Source of the DNA: Sporothrix humicola
Lineage: Eukaryota; Ascomycota; Sordariomycetes; Ophiostomatales; Ophiostomataceae
Reading direction: 5' to 3'
Length of the DNA stretch: 64,000 bases
Assembly (NCBI GenBank): GCA_021396245.1
Contig: WNYE01000112.1
Location: forward strand, 1 to 64,000
Shown here: in pieces, positions 45,206-57,400 of the stretch
Layout of the letters: each line of letters begins with the position of its first letter
Numbering within the stretch: position 1 is the stretch's first letter
Translations under genes and position numbers: made by a program
Notes under the pieces: generated by a model
Told to the model about the DNA's origin: nothing
What the model saw: the letters and a program-made list of their open reading frames with translations, nothing else
Database searches by the model: none

Positions 45206-48200
45206 ATGGCCTCCGATCTCGACGATTCGGACGGCTCCGACGACTCGCTGCACCGGACCAAGATCATCAAGTCGGCCTTTGACAGCGATAGCTTCGACTC
45301 CGATGGCACGATCCACGTCGATGGTCTGGTCGGCTCGGCCACCATCTCGCCGTCAGGCCGAGACATCGCATTAGCATCGTAAGACCGAGTCCCAGAGTAT
45401 TAACAATAACCACCTCCCCGTACTTGACTAACACCCCCCGCCCCCCTTCTTCGCAGACCCGACGGACTGGCAATTATCGACCTCGACTCGCCGTACAATG
45501 CCCCCCGCCGCGTCAAGAGCCACGGCATGCCCTGGCTGGTCGTCGACGTGCAATGGTCGCCCTTTGCCGCGCGAGACTACTGGGTCGCCTCGACGGCCAA
45601 CCACTGCTGTCTGGTGTGGAATCTGAACCGGCCCGATGACTCGAGCGCGGGCGCCGTCGAACACTCCTTGCGCGGCCACCGCCGGTCGATCACGGACATC
45701 AACTTCTCGGCACACCATCCGGATATGCTGGCGACTTGCTCGGTCGATGGATATGTGCATTGTTGGGATTTAAGGCGACCGGGCACGCCTGCTCTGACAT
45801 TCATCGACTGGGTGGCCGGCGCCACGCAGGTCAAGTACAACCGGCAGGACGACCATGTGATTGCGTCGTCGCACAACCGCTGTGTGCACATCTGGGACGA
45901 CCGCAAGGCGTCGTTGCCGCTGCGGACGATTGAGGCGCATACGTCCAAAATCTACGGCCTCGACTGGAACCGTACAAACAGCACATCGCTCGTCACCTGC
46001 TCGCTCGACAAGACCATCAAGTTCTGGGACTATTCTGTGCGCGGGACGGGCAACACGATTGGCGCGGGCGCTGGCGCCAGCAGCAGCCTGGCACTCGGAG
46101 GAAGCAGTGTTCGCGCTGTGGGCACGGTCGGTCCCATTAACGAAGACGACGTGCCCGAGCGCGTGATCCAGACCAACTTCCCCATCTGGCGCGCCCGGCA
46201 CACGCCCTTTGGCGGCGGTCTTCTGGCCATGCCGCAGAACGCACCGGGCAACCTGTATCTTTATGATGCACGCCCATCAGCTGTTTTGGCCGCCTCTGAA
46301 GACCCCTCGGCCGCAAACGATCCCGTGGCTGTCTTCCCGGGCCATGGCCACCACAAGGTCAAAGAGTTCTTGTGGCGGTCACGCGGCGGCATTGAGGACG
46401 GGCTGGACAACCGTGAATTCCAGCTCGTGTCCTGGGGCGAGGACAACAAGCTGCGGCTTAGCCGGCTCGATGGCAACGATCTGGGCACAGTTGGCTACCA
46501 ACGCGGCCGCCCAGCACCGAAAAACCTCAATATCACGCGCAAGGGCGCCTCCTACAAGACGTTCCGCATCCTCGAAGACCTGGGCGACTATGAAAAACGC
46601 AGTGCTACTATGAGCAGCCTGCGGCCAGTCAACCACCGAGGGACCGTCTCGTTGCCGGCCAGCCAGGGCGTCAGTCGACGAGCATCGCCGACGCCAGAAG
46701 ACGATGACCATCACGGACATGGACATCATCACCACCATCATCATGGTCACCACCATCACCATCATCACCTCCACAAGCACACGGCTCGCCATCACGGCCA
46801 CCAACACACGCCACAACCACCCACAAAAGGGTCATCGCCCTCTCTCCCTCCGCCGCGCTCCTTGTCGAGCAGCAACATTATGCGCGACGCCATCAAGTCG
46901 CCAACCCTCACACCCCAGCGCGGCAAGTACGAGCAGCGACCCTCCTGGCGTAACCCGTCGATGCGCGCCACGCAGGTCTCGGGCCGCAAGAACGCGGACC
47001 AGAGCAATGTGCAGCTCGACTGGATGAAGGGTGTCACCATGAACAAGCGCAAGACGAGCACCGAGCCCGCCCTGACGTCGAGCCAGGAGCAGCTGGACCC
47101 GTCTGCCAGCACCACTTTGTCGTCGGATGGCCAGCGTAAAGTCTCGACCGACTCGGCGCTGTCTTCCCCCTTGCAATTGTCGACCATGTCGACACACGAC
47201 GCGTCCGTCTCGATGAGCAGCGACAACGTCAACAACAACGAGCCCGAGTCCATCCAAGAGGAGATTGTACGCATCACCGACAAGCTGCCGCGCGTCAAGT
47301 GGGAAGAGCTCGACATGGACAACCTGGCGCTGGCCGCGTCCATGAAGGGCCCCTGGGGCGTCGACGGCCAGACTGTCTTTATCAAGGTCAGAGTCATGGT
47401 CCCGCCCAGCTACCCTAGCTCCCGCTCGCCGCGCTTCTATATTGAGAACAGCTCGCTGGTGCCCGAGGCCACGCAGGAAAAGATCGCGGCCGACCTGTTC
47501 ATGCTGACGGCCGAGTACCTCAAGCGGCGGCGCAACTGTTTGCTCGTGGCCTTCCGTTACCTTTTGGGAGAGGTCGATCTGGCAGGCAGCATGGCCTTGC
47601 TCAACCGCGCGCTCACAAACCCTAGACTGGCCAATGACGAGAGCGGCGAGTCCTCGTCGAGCGATGACGACGACGACGACGACCCCGAGTCGGCCAGCCA
47701 CGCCTTCATGTCGCCCATTGAAGCCATTGGCGAGGTCATGATCGGGCCCATGCTGCCTCTGCCGCCGCCGCCTCCGCCTCGCAGCTGTGGTGCCGTTTTT
47801 ACTAGGGACGGCCGTATTGTGACCTTCTTCCTCACCAAAGCCGGCAAGGCCAGCGCCAAGATCATGTTTGAAGCTCCCTCGCCGCCCACGCGCGACGAGC
47901 TCGCCGAACTCGAGCAGCCCGTCTTTATCGGTTTTGGCAAAGTGCTTCCGCCGCGCATCGGCCGCTCTTCACGACAACGCGCCAAGGGAGCTGGTGCCGG
48001 CGCCGAATGGTACCGGGACTCATCGTCGTCGTCGGACGAATCCGACTCGTCGACCTACTCGGACGGCTCCGACGTCTCGTCCTCTTCGTCGTCGTCGTCC
48101 GGCGCCTCGTCTGGATCCTATAACCACCACTACTCGCTCAACAATCTGATGGACCCCTGGAGCACCAATATGGGTTTCCAGCGGCGGATTGTGCGCGGCG

Positions 48201-51200
48201 GCCGCTCCGACCGCAAGCGCCGGCCCAGCGATTTTGACGACAACGACAGCGACTCGCTTGTGAGATCGGGCACCTTGGATCCGGGCTTGCCTGTCGGGCC
48301 CAAGAGCACTGTCGCCATCGAAGACATGCGCCCTTATCTTCCCTCGAAACGCGACCTCGCTCGTGACTATGCCATCTTTGGCGACGGCGCCGACGTCTGC
48401 GAGCACAATGCGCGTGTTGCCGAAAAGTACGGCGAAGCCGACCTGGCCAATATCTGGCGATATGCCGCTCTCCTTCTCAAATCGGATGTCCCTTTGCGGT
48501 TGGCATCGATGTACGACGACCAGGGCCAGCGAAAGAAGTCGATCCTCGTCATTGCACGCGAGGCCGTCGCCGATGCCGACAATACCAACGCCACTAGATC
48601 CAGGGACACGCTTTCTGGCCGTGTCAAATGGGGTCTGCACCCGCTGGCCCGCGACTTTGTCGACGACCTCCTTGACTACTTTGAGCGGCTGGCCGACGTC
48701 CAGATGCTCGCCATGCTCTCGTGCATCTTTGGCGAGTCCTTTGAGGAAGACAGCGTCGCCTATGCCGAGTCGCACCTCTCGAAACCCGACACCCCCTTGC
48801 CCATGAAAGCACCTTCCTTCTCGCTCGACTATGTGCCCACCACGCGCGGCCACTTGAGCGCGCCGCCGCCGCCATTGCTTGTGCTGTCGGGGACGAGCAC
48901 GCCGGGCGGAGAGAGAGGCGCCGCCGGCCAATACGGCTCCGGCAGTAACAACAGCAGCATGCCGCCCACGCCCGGCGCCGTCGTCTACGACGGGTCCATC
49001 GACCCCGACAATGACTTTGACGACGAATTTGATGACTACGACTACGACACGGCCCTGTGGGGTGGCGACGGCACGCAGGACAGCCATGGCCATAACCTGC
49101 ACGGCCTGTCTCAAAACAACTCGTACTCGGGCGGCGAGACACCGCCGAAGTGGCTGGTGGGCAGCGCGCCCAACGGTGGCAACGGCAGCGGCGTGCTCTC
49201 GTCGTCGCCCTCGTTTGGTATTGCCGCCGGTCGGTTCCTTCGTCGCGGCAACAATGCCGTTGTCTCGGCCATTGCCGCCGGCATCCCTCAGACTTTGACC
49301 ACTCTTCTCTCTTCCTCGCCCAACGACCGCAGCGGAGGAAGTCCCATTCCTATGCCCACACCTCCATCTATCTCTCGACGACAATCCTTCTTTGACTCGG
49401 CACCGCCGTCCCAGCGCCAGTCGCCGCAGGCTCGCTACTCCTACCTTGGCGCCAACCTGAACGCAGGCCAAGCACGTCTTCACCCGAGGCAGAGCCAACA
49501 ACAAGACCAGCTCGTCCTCCACTCGACATCAGCGCATCGCGACATTCCCTTCCCCACGTCCGTGTCACAACGGCTCTTGGGCGTGGCGTCGACGTCCACG
49601 TCTCCCAGAAACACGTCGGGTCTTGGCAAACTGTCGTCCCTCTCTTCGTCGCCACAAGACCAAGCCCCCGTCCGCAAGCGTCCCAGCCCTGCCGAGACCA
49701 TCTTTAGTAACTTGACCGCAGGCAACCTTACGTGGGCAGCCTCGGCTCTCTTTGGCGGCGGTGGGGATCGCAACAGCGGCGACCGTAATGGCGACAGAAG
49801 AAGGGACGGAAACGAGAGCGCCGGCCCGTCCACCGAGCCAGGCACAGCGGCCACATCTGTTTCGGATGAGGGTGGCCGCCGTCGCGAACAGGCCATTGCC
49901 GCTGCCGCTGCCCATGCCGTCGCCAAGGGCGTCAAGGCGCAGGCCGAAGCGGCGGCATCCAACATGGTGGCCGTTGACGTTTTGGTACGCACCTTTAACG
50001 ACCACCTCTTTGACGACGACGGCTGGATGGTTGCATCTTTGCTGGGTGAAAAACGCCGCCGTCGCCTCTATGCCGAGTACCGCTACGCCTACTCGGAGCT
50101 GCTGCAAGTCTGGGAAGAGCCGCTGGCGCGCCTCGAGGTCCTCAAGTTTAATGTCTTGAGGGAGGACGCCATGAAGGCCGCCGCTATCCGTAACGGCGAC
50201 GATCCCAACATTACCGTGACGGGTGTCGACGGTATAAGTACGACCGCCGACGCTGACGATGGCGGCTTGCCGTCTACCTCCCTTGGCATCAACGCCAAGC
50301 ACGACCGCCTCGTCGCCATGCGCAACTCGGGCCGCGGCCTCGATGCCGTCGGCATCTGCGAACACTGCGAACTCCAGCTCGAGCCGCTCGAATACGATGC
50401 ACGCTCCTCCCTCGGTGTGCCTCCCGTCGTCGGGGACAAGCTCGGCGGCGCCGTCGGCATCTGCCGCCGCTGCCGCCGCGCGCGGTCCCAGCTGCGCTGT
50501 GTCTACTGCACCGAGCCGGTCGACGCCATCTACATGCCGTGCTTTGGCTGCGGCTGCGCGAGCCACCCGCGCTGCCTGCGGGCCTGGTACGACGCCGGCG
50601 AGCGCCTCTGTCCGGCCGGCGACGAGTGCAACTGCACGGAAGAGGCGACCGCCGGCCGCATCGAGAGCTGGACCGCCATGCAGGCCCAGCTGGCGTTGGG
50701 CACACCGTCGTCAACCCCCCAGTCAAAAGCCGAAACACCCCAGCCGCCCGATGCGCAGGGCACAAAGCTGCGCGGGCTGATTGCGCAGGCCCGCCGGTCG
50801 GCGCACTACGCGTCGTCATCGTCGTCGGCCGTGCTGGTGTCGCCGTACGGGCAGCACTACCACGCCGAAGGAGAAGGGAGTGGCGGCGGCGGCAGCAGTT
50901 CGCGCGGAAGCAGTCCCAGCAGCACCACTGCGACGCCCACCGGCCGCGGCAAGAACCGATCGAGCAACATGCGCAACGTCTCCAAGTCGTCATCACAGTA
51001 CGACGATCCCAACGATATTTTTGGGAGCATGCCAGGGTCGGACCAGAGTCGCAACTCGGCCAACACGTCAACACCCCCCGTCACGACAACCACCAATACG
51101 GGCGGCGGATTCTGGGGCAGCAACCGCCGTTCCAAGCCTGCCTCCTCGGGTCTCCGTCAACAACTCCAGCAACAACAGATGGAGCACAAACAGCAGACAA

Positions 51201-51601
51201 ACGGCGGAGCCAGTGGTGCCAGTGGCCCTCAAAGACAGACGAGCATGCAACACGATGCCAATCAGTCGCGGAGAGTCCGCAGTCAGGAGCAGCAGAGTTC
51301 AAGTCAACAGACGCCATCCCCCCACACGCCAGAACAAGACGGCAAAGACGCCAGTCTAGGGTCTGCGTCGAGCGGCTCAGGATCCGGCTCGGGCGGTGGC
51401 AGTCCTGCAGCATCGTCGGCTTCCACCGGCACGGGCAGCGGTGGCAGCTTGTCGGCCGCCCGTCTCAGTCTGTCGAGTCGGCTGCTACGAGGCTCTGCTC
51501 TCCGGCGACAGACAGCAACGTCCAGTCAGGCGAGCAGCACGGCCGGCGATGCAGCCGGCAATGCCAGCGAGAACAACGACAGCCCACATACGTCACAGTA
51601 G
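45206..51601 (+). CDS. MTC5: WDR59/Mtc5-type SEA-complex (GATOR2-like) protein, 2105 aa
   Basis: Exons 45206-45378 and 45457-51601; the intron has a GTAAGA donor, TTGACTAAC branch and TTCGCAG acceptor. WD40 blades fill about residues 40-380: GHRRSITDINFSAHHPDMLA, CSVDGYVHCWDLRRP, HTSKIYGLDWNR and TCSLDKTIKFWDYS. An RWD domain lies near 655-766 (KWEELDMDNLALAASMKG, MVPPSYPSSRSPRFYIEN). A Cys/His zinc domain lies near 1690-1788 (ICEHCELQLEP, ICRRCRRAR, CVYCTEPVDAIYMPCFGCGC). This WD40-RWD-zinc order defines WDR59/Mtc5 (Sea3), which regulates TORC1 nutrient signalling at the vacuole. The protein is about twice the length of yeast Mtc5. The excess is low-complexity: a His-rich run (residues about 474-509), Asp/Ser blocks near 870, and a Gln/Ser/Gly tail of some 300 residues after the zinc domain. 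Exon 1 starts acidic (MASDLDDSDGSDDS). Confidence 0.88.
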
Positions 51602-52490
51602 GAGTAGGCAGGTGTGGACATGAACGTGATTTGTATTATTTGTTTGATTTTCTTCCATTCTTTGTTTTATCATAGCGTCGAGCAGACAGGCGTTCTGTTG
51701 TTCGATATGTATTACGATACCTTTGTAGTTGTGTCTTTTAGTGTACCAATATAATGTATGACAATGGAAATAATGAGATGAAAGATGCAATTGAGAAGTC
51801 GTGGAATGGGATAAATATTGAAGAAAAGTCGCATAATCGTTGGGTTTATCTAGATTCACTTATATTAGCTTAACTCTCATTTTATTTTGCACTACTTTTA
51901 TTCCATGTTATAAAAGTAAAAATAAATAAATAAATAGGTGAAACCAAAATGTCTAAATATATATTTATCAGTAATATACAAAAATAAACGAAAAATTACT
52001 TTATGAAACTAATCAGAAGTGAGGTGAACCCTTCAATGACCCTTTGGATGAGGCATCTCTCATTGTAGTATGGATATGCCTGGTGGGATGTTTGGCGGTG
52101 AAGAGGGAAAGGGCGCTAGTCCGCGATAGGGCGGCATTACTCGCTGGACGGCCGCTCGCCAGCTGCCAGAGTTACACGTGACACCTGGCAGAAAACCACT
52201 TTAGCTTGCGACCCACACAATGGGTCTCCACTTTATTTTCTCTCTCCCCGCCAAAACTTTTTTTTTATCTTTTAGAGATTTTTTTGCACGGCAGAACTTT
52301 TGACCTTTTTGCAGTCCATTTTTTCGACCCTCCTGGACCCTCATCCACGCCGACTTTTCGAGACGACCATTCTTTGACCTCGACGACATCGACGACATCT
52401 CGACGATATCCCACGTCGACCTCCCCGACGATTTTATCTATTGTCGACTTTCCCCTCCTCACATCTCGAAACCACACACACATCTTCACA
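51602..52490. other. intergenic; AT-rich island and NOG1 promoter
   Basis: About 51620-52020 is AT-rich, with an AAAT microsatellite (51917-51936). A CACGTGAC box follows at 52175. No gene supported. Confidence 0.5.
52175..52182 (+). promoter_or_regulatory. CACGTGAC box upstream of NOG1
   Basis: Same octamer and orientation as upstream of SSK1 and ETR1, 316 bp before the NOG1 start codon. Confidence 0.45.
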
Positions 52491-54498
52491 ATGAGAACAT
52501 CGTGGAAGGACATCCCGCCGGTGCCGACGCAGGAGGAGTTTGTCGACATCATCCTGTCGTCGACGCAGCGGCGGCTGCCGACCCAGATCCGCGCAGGCTT
52601 CAAGATCTCGCGTATCCGGGCGTTCTACACCCGCAAAGTCAAGTTCACGGCCGAGGCTTTCTCCGAGAAGCTGACCTCCATCATCACGACCTTTCCCCGT
52701 CTGGCCGATCTGCATCCGTTCCGTAGGTCACCGTCCTGTTCTATTTAGTTTAAAACTTCGTCTAACCCCCTTCAGACAGCAGCCTGTTCAACGTTCTGTA
52801 CGATGCCGACCACTACAAGATTGCCCTGTCGCACCTGTCGGGCGCCAAGAACACCATCGAGACGATTGCCCGCGACTACGTGCGCCTGCTCAAGTACTCG
52901 CAGTCGCTGTACCAGGCCAAGACGCTGAAGCGGGCCGCCCTCGGTCGCATGTCGACGCTGATGCGCCGCCTCAAGGACTCGCTGGCCTACCTCGAGGAAG
53001 TCCGCCAGCACATTGGCCGTCTGCCCTCGATCGACCCCATGACCCGCACGCTGCTCGTGTTCGGCCTGCCCAACACCGGCAAGTCCAGCTTTGTGCGCAG
53101 CGTCTCGCGCTCCGACACGCCCGTCGACTCGTACGCTTTCACGACCAAGAGCCTGTTCTGCGGCCACTTTGATTATGACTACCTGCGGTACCAGGTGATC
53201 GACACGCCCGGTGTCGTCGACAAGCCGCTCGAGGACATGACGACGATCGAGATGCAGTCCATCTCGGCGCTCGCCCACATCAACTGCGCCGTCCTCTTCT
53301 TCTTGGACCCCTCGGAAAACTGCGGCTACCCGCTCGAGACGCAGTGCGCCCTCTTCAAGAGCCTGGCGCCCATCTTTGCCCAGCGCTCTGTTTACCTGGT
53401 CAGCAACAAGTCGGACATTCTCAAGCTCGGCGACCTGGCCCCCGAGGCCCGCGCCCAGATCGACAACCTCGCCCAGGCGTCGCACGTCGTCGGCACCCTG
53501 GAGCTGTCGTGCGCGACCGGCGAGGGCGTGACCGAGCTCAAGAAGACGGTCTGCGGCACGCTCATTGCCGACCGTGTGTCCAAGAAGATGACGGCTGCGC
53601 AGGCGTCGGCCGGCAAAGAGGGCACGCGCGGTGACGCTGTGCTGCGCCGCATCCACGTCGCGTACCCCAAGGACGCCGAGGGCAACCCGCTGCCGCGCCC
53701 CGAGGTTGTGATCCCCGACGCCATCAAGGAGCGCCGCGCCAACAAGGACAAGGAGATGCAGAGCGGCCTGCCGCAGCAAATGAACCGCGAAAAGATGCTG
53801 GAGGCCGAGCAGGGCGGCGCCGGTGTCTACAACTTTGACATGCGCCGCGACTATGTCGGCATCAACCCGGAGCACCAGCACGACCGCATGCCCGAGATCA
53901 AGAACGGCCAGAACGTGCTGGATTTCTACAGCCCGGACATTGGCGAGAAGCTGGCCGCGCTGCAGGCCGAGGAGGCCAAGCTGATCGAGGAGGGCTTCTA
54001 TGACACGGACGAGGGCGAGGACGACGACGAGAACTTTAGCGACGAGGAGGACGTGCTGGCCAAGGCCGCCGTCATCCGCGAGAAGCTGGCGCTGATCCGC
54101 AACGACTCCAAGCTGCGCAAGCGCTCGCTCAAGAACAGCGCCTTCCTGCCGCGCTCGGCCCTCTCGCGCGCCGCCGACCACAAGAACTCGCGCGCCGACC
54201 GTGCCGACGAGGAGGGCAGCGATGATGCCGACAACGACGACGAGATGATGGACGTCGACGCCGACGAGGCCATGGGCGAAAAGGTCATGCGCGCCGTCAA
54301 GACGGCCAAGCTCAAGAAGCTCGGCCAGAAGACCATGAACCGCCACGCCCGCCAGGGCGAGGCCGACCGGCACATTGCGCCGGCACTCACAAAGCATTTG
54401 GTATGTTCCCCTGGGTTATTGACACTTGATCTTGAATATCTACTAACAAATTGTAGCTCGTTGGCAAGCGTGGCATGGGCAAGACGAACCGCCGTTAA
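52491..54498 (+). CDS. NOG1: nucleolar GTP-binding protein NOG1, 632 aa
   Basis: Three exons: 52491-52722, 52776-54400 and 54457-54498. Introns show GTAGGT/TCTAAC/TTCAG and GTATGT/ACTAAC/TTGTAG. Nog1 is an Obg-family GTPase needed for 60S subunit maturation; its C-terminal tail enters the exit tunnel of pre-60S particles. The N-terminal helical bundle (SWKDIPPVPTQEEFVDIILS through RHIGRLPS-type region) precedes the G domain: G1 GLPNTGKSS (from residue 173), YAFTTKSL, G3 DTPG (219) and G4 NKSD (287). The C-terminal part has an acidic tract (DTDEGEDDDENFSDEED) and ends LVGKRGMGKTNRR. The last 13 residues come from their own exon. The length matches yeast (647 aa). The G-domain wording differs from the usual GYPNVGKSS and LSEQCG (see findings). 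Start context is CACAATGAG. Confidence 0.94.
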
Positions 54499-57400
54499 TT
54501 ACGACCACCTCTTTGGGCGTTTATGTTTACGTTCTGGTATTCTGGTATATTTGGGCCCTTCTTTTCGTCTTCTCTTTTGGTCTTTCTTTTTCGTTTTTGT
54601 TATAGAAACCCTCGTGGGACAACAAGCACACGGGACGGCGACACGACAACATTCCGGCGTTTATGTTTTATGTTTATCTCGTTCTTGATCCTTTTCTTAT
54701 TCTTTGTTTCTTCCAAAAGCAATGCAACAACGATATGATATTCTACATTAGACGAGACGTTCCTGCGTGACGGGCACAAAACTGTTGTGCCCTTTGATCA
54801 TGTACTCCTGCATCCTGTATTCTTACATTTCTGTGGCTTTCATGTTGTGATATCACGTCTAATGCACCCCTGATGCAAACACTCTGGATGATGTATAACT
54901 TGCCGTGTACATGCAGTGACAAATCATCTGCCAACACCGCTGTTCTCTGTAGTGCAAAAGAGCTTACGGACGAACGACTCTGTGACAACTTGGCAAGGCA
55001 GCACAATATCGGCAGCACGAATATCGTACATTGAAGAGACGCCAATAAGTATCTTGTTGCGAGTGATTGGGTCCTACAACGCCTCCGAGCGCCATTCTCC
55101 ATCTGCCATGTCAACCGTCTTCTCTGCTCTCGTGTCGTCTCTTCTCTTTTCTTGTCGTCCAGTCCATGTCTCATCTCGTCTCCCAAACATCTGTTAAATA
55201 TTGGCTCGTATAGGGCGTCGGGCGTACAAAACAGGCATGCCCCGTCGGCTATCGGGGAAACATGGCAAACATTGAAGAAAAATATTGAAACATTGAAACA
55301 TTTCTGGAAGCACAGACTCAACGTGGCGCAGCAGCTGTGTCAAGGTAGCAAAATAACATAACAACAGCTTCTCCAAAACTACCAAAGCTCGTATCACGAT
55401 CGTCTCTCTTCCAGATGAAGATCACAAATTCAAACAAAGAATTATCGTGGAGATGAGACAAGCTCTCCAACTTGGTCATCGTATTCTCGCACGTCGTGAA
55501 TGTTGATCCATTGCCTATTGGTTGAAGCCTACAGATTCCCAGCCTTTTGTGCCAGCCTTCTCTCTTTTTTACTTCCGAAGCCCGGTTGCTTGAGGCTGAT
55601 CAGCGGTGACGTTATGTTTTGGCATATTGACACCAAAAAAAGCTTCCCACCAACACCACCACCCCCAACACCCCAATACCACCTGTCGGACAGGGGTTGC
55701 CCCTGCAGAAAATCATTGAAAATGGCTGGGGCAAGTGCGGGCAATGGCAATCGGGCGTCGCTGTTTAGGTGTGATTTGGCGCAATTGGTGTTGACGACTT
55801 TTGGTGCGCTTTTTACCTTTTACCTTTTACAGTTTATGCTTGTATGTGCTTTTTTTAGGTGGCAATTGGCAGCTAGCGCGTGGTGTCTCCTCGGCCACTG
55901 TTCCGAGTCTTTTCAGCGCTATCCCGCGCTATATTTTGGTGTTTTTTAAACACTTCCCTAGCACTCTCCCAACGTCTTCACCTCTGCTGAACAGTTTCTT
56001 CTGATATTTCTGGGCCTGGCGGGACCTGGCGCCAGAGTGGCGGACCTTTTTAGTCTTCTCAAAGTCCGACGTCCACTGGTTCTTTCAAGCATTTTCGGCT
56101 GTCTTGTCTCCTGTCGCTTGTCGTTTCTTGACTTTTGGCGGCGTTGTTGGCGGCGGGGCTGACAGAGCCCATTCTTTCCGCTGTAAAAGAAAAGTGGACC
56201 CCTCGATTGCTCCAACTTGCAAGTCTCGATTGACTCTCGATTTGCACCCGCAAACAGAAGGAAGTAGAGCGCAATAAGAAGGAAAGTAATACGGCCGACG
56301 AGCAGCATTCAAAACGTAGAGACGACGTCAGGATCGGCAGCCACTATAAAAGGACAATACTGGTAGTTGCAGTGAGCAAGAAGCACGAACAACCGCATCT
56401 CCCCGTCAATGTACTCCGTACACTTGTGAATGAGAATGTTGAACATTTGGTTATTAAAAGGCTCAATCTGTATCTGCACAGCCTGCGGCACTCATTGTTT
56501 CGATTTGCGCCGGTATCCAGGGAATTCTGCGTTTGGTTAAGGGCACGGCCGGCTATGTGATGACGTTGTCCATCACGGCACAGAACTGTGAAGAGAGGAT
56601 CCGGGCATACTGTAGAACCAGACACCGAGACTCGTTCCTGCCTGCTGGAATGCGCCCACGAGCAAGTAAAACACCCCACAATATCAAATGCGGCAAGCTC
56701 GCTGCATGCCCTTCCTGCCTGCAATACGAAACAGAAACAAAGGACAGCCGCAAAAAAAGGAAAGAGCGAGGCGAGAAAAACAAGCACAGAAGCTACAATG
56801 TGCCGAAAACAAAAAGAGACACAATGTCCCCACCCGTCGTCCCATTGCTCTTTGTCGCACGGCGTGCACGCAGTCAGGCCCAAAGCCACAGGACCCCCTA
56901 AAGGCTCCTTTCTCCTGCCTTTGCTCCTGTCTCTCCTCACCAGTCGTCTGTCGTCTGTCGCCTGTCGCCCGTTGGCTGTCTCCTTGTCTCCTTGCATCTT
57001 GCACCTGCCTCGCAATATGCCAGCGCCACCTGCCCCTGCCGTATTCATCGAATGACAACATGCCAAGACATAAAAACAGCGGAGCAAGCACGCCGGGGGC
57101 ACAAAAGCTCCACCGCGCTGTCGTGGTTGCGTTTTTATGTTTCTACGTTTCTGCGCTGCTTCTTGCGGCGAGGCGGCCGTCTAGTTGATACGGTTTCTCG
57201 TATTGAAAAACACTGGGGTGCAGAGGTGGACAAATGTGGTCTGTGGTCGGGCACGGCGGCCAGGCCCAGTGTGACGTGCGACATATTATTGTTGTTCTGC
57301 GTATTTGACTAGCGAGATCCGGGTCTCTCTTCCGCACTTGTACTTGCACTTGAGCTCGTACTTTTGTTCTTTTTTGGTTCTTCGTTCTTTCCCAACTGCC

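Noticed and set aside
46832..50566. Several 200-500-codon minus-strand frames (for example 48020-49522, 49565-50566)
   Set aside because: All are shadows of the Mtc5/WDR59 exon on the opposite strand.
50539..51675. 378-codon plus-strand frame overlapping the end of Mtc5
   Set aside because: Alternate frame of the low-complexity tail; the Mtc5 frame carries the zinc motifs and ends cleanly at 51601.
52772..54397. 541-codon open frame on the minus strand
   Set aside because: Exact antisense of NOG1; GC-rich third positions remove stops from the opposite strand. Product is Val/Leu/Gly/His-biased with no domain.
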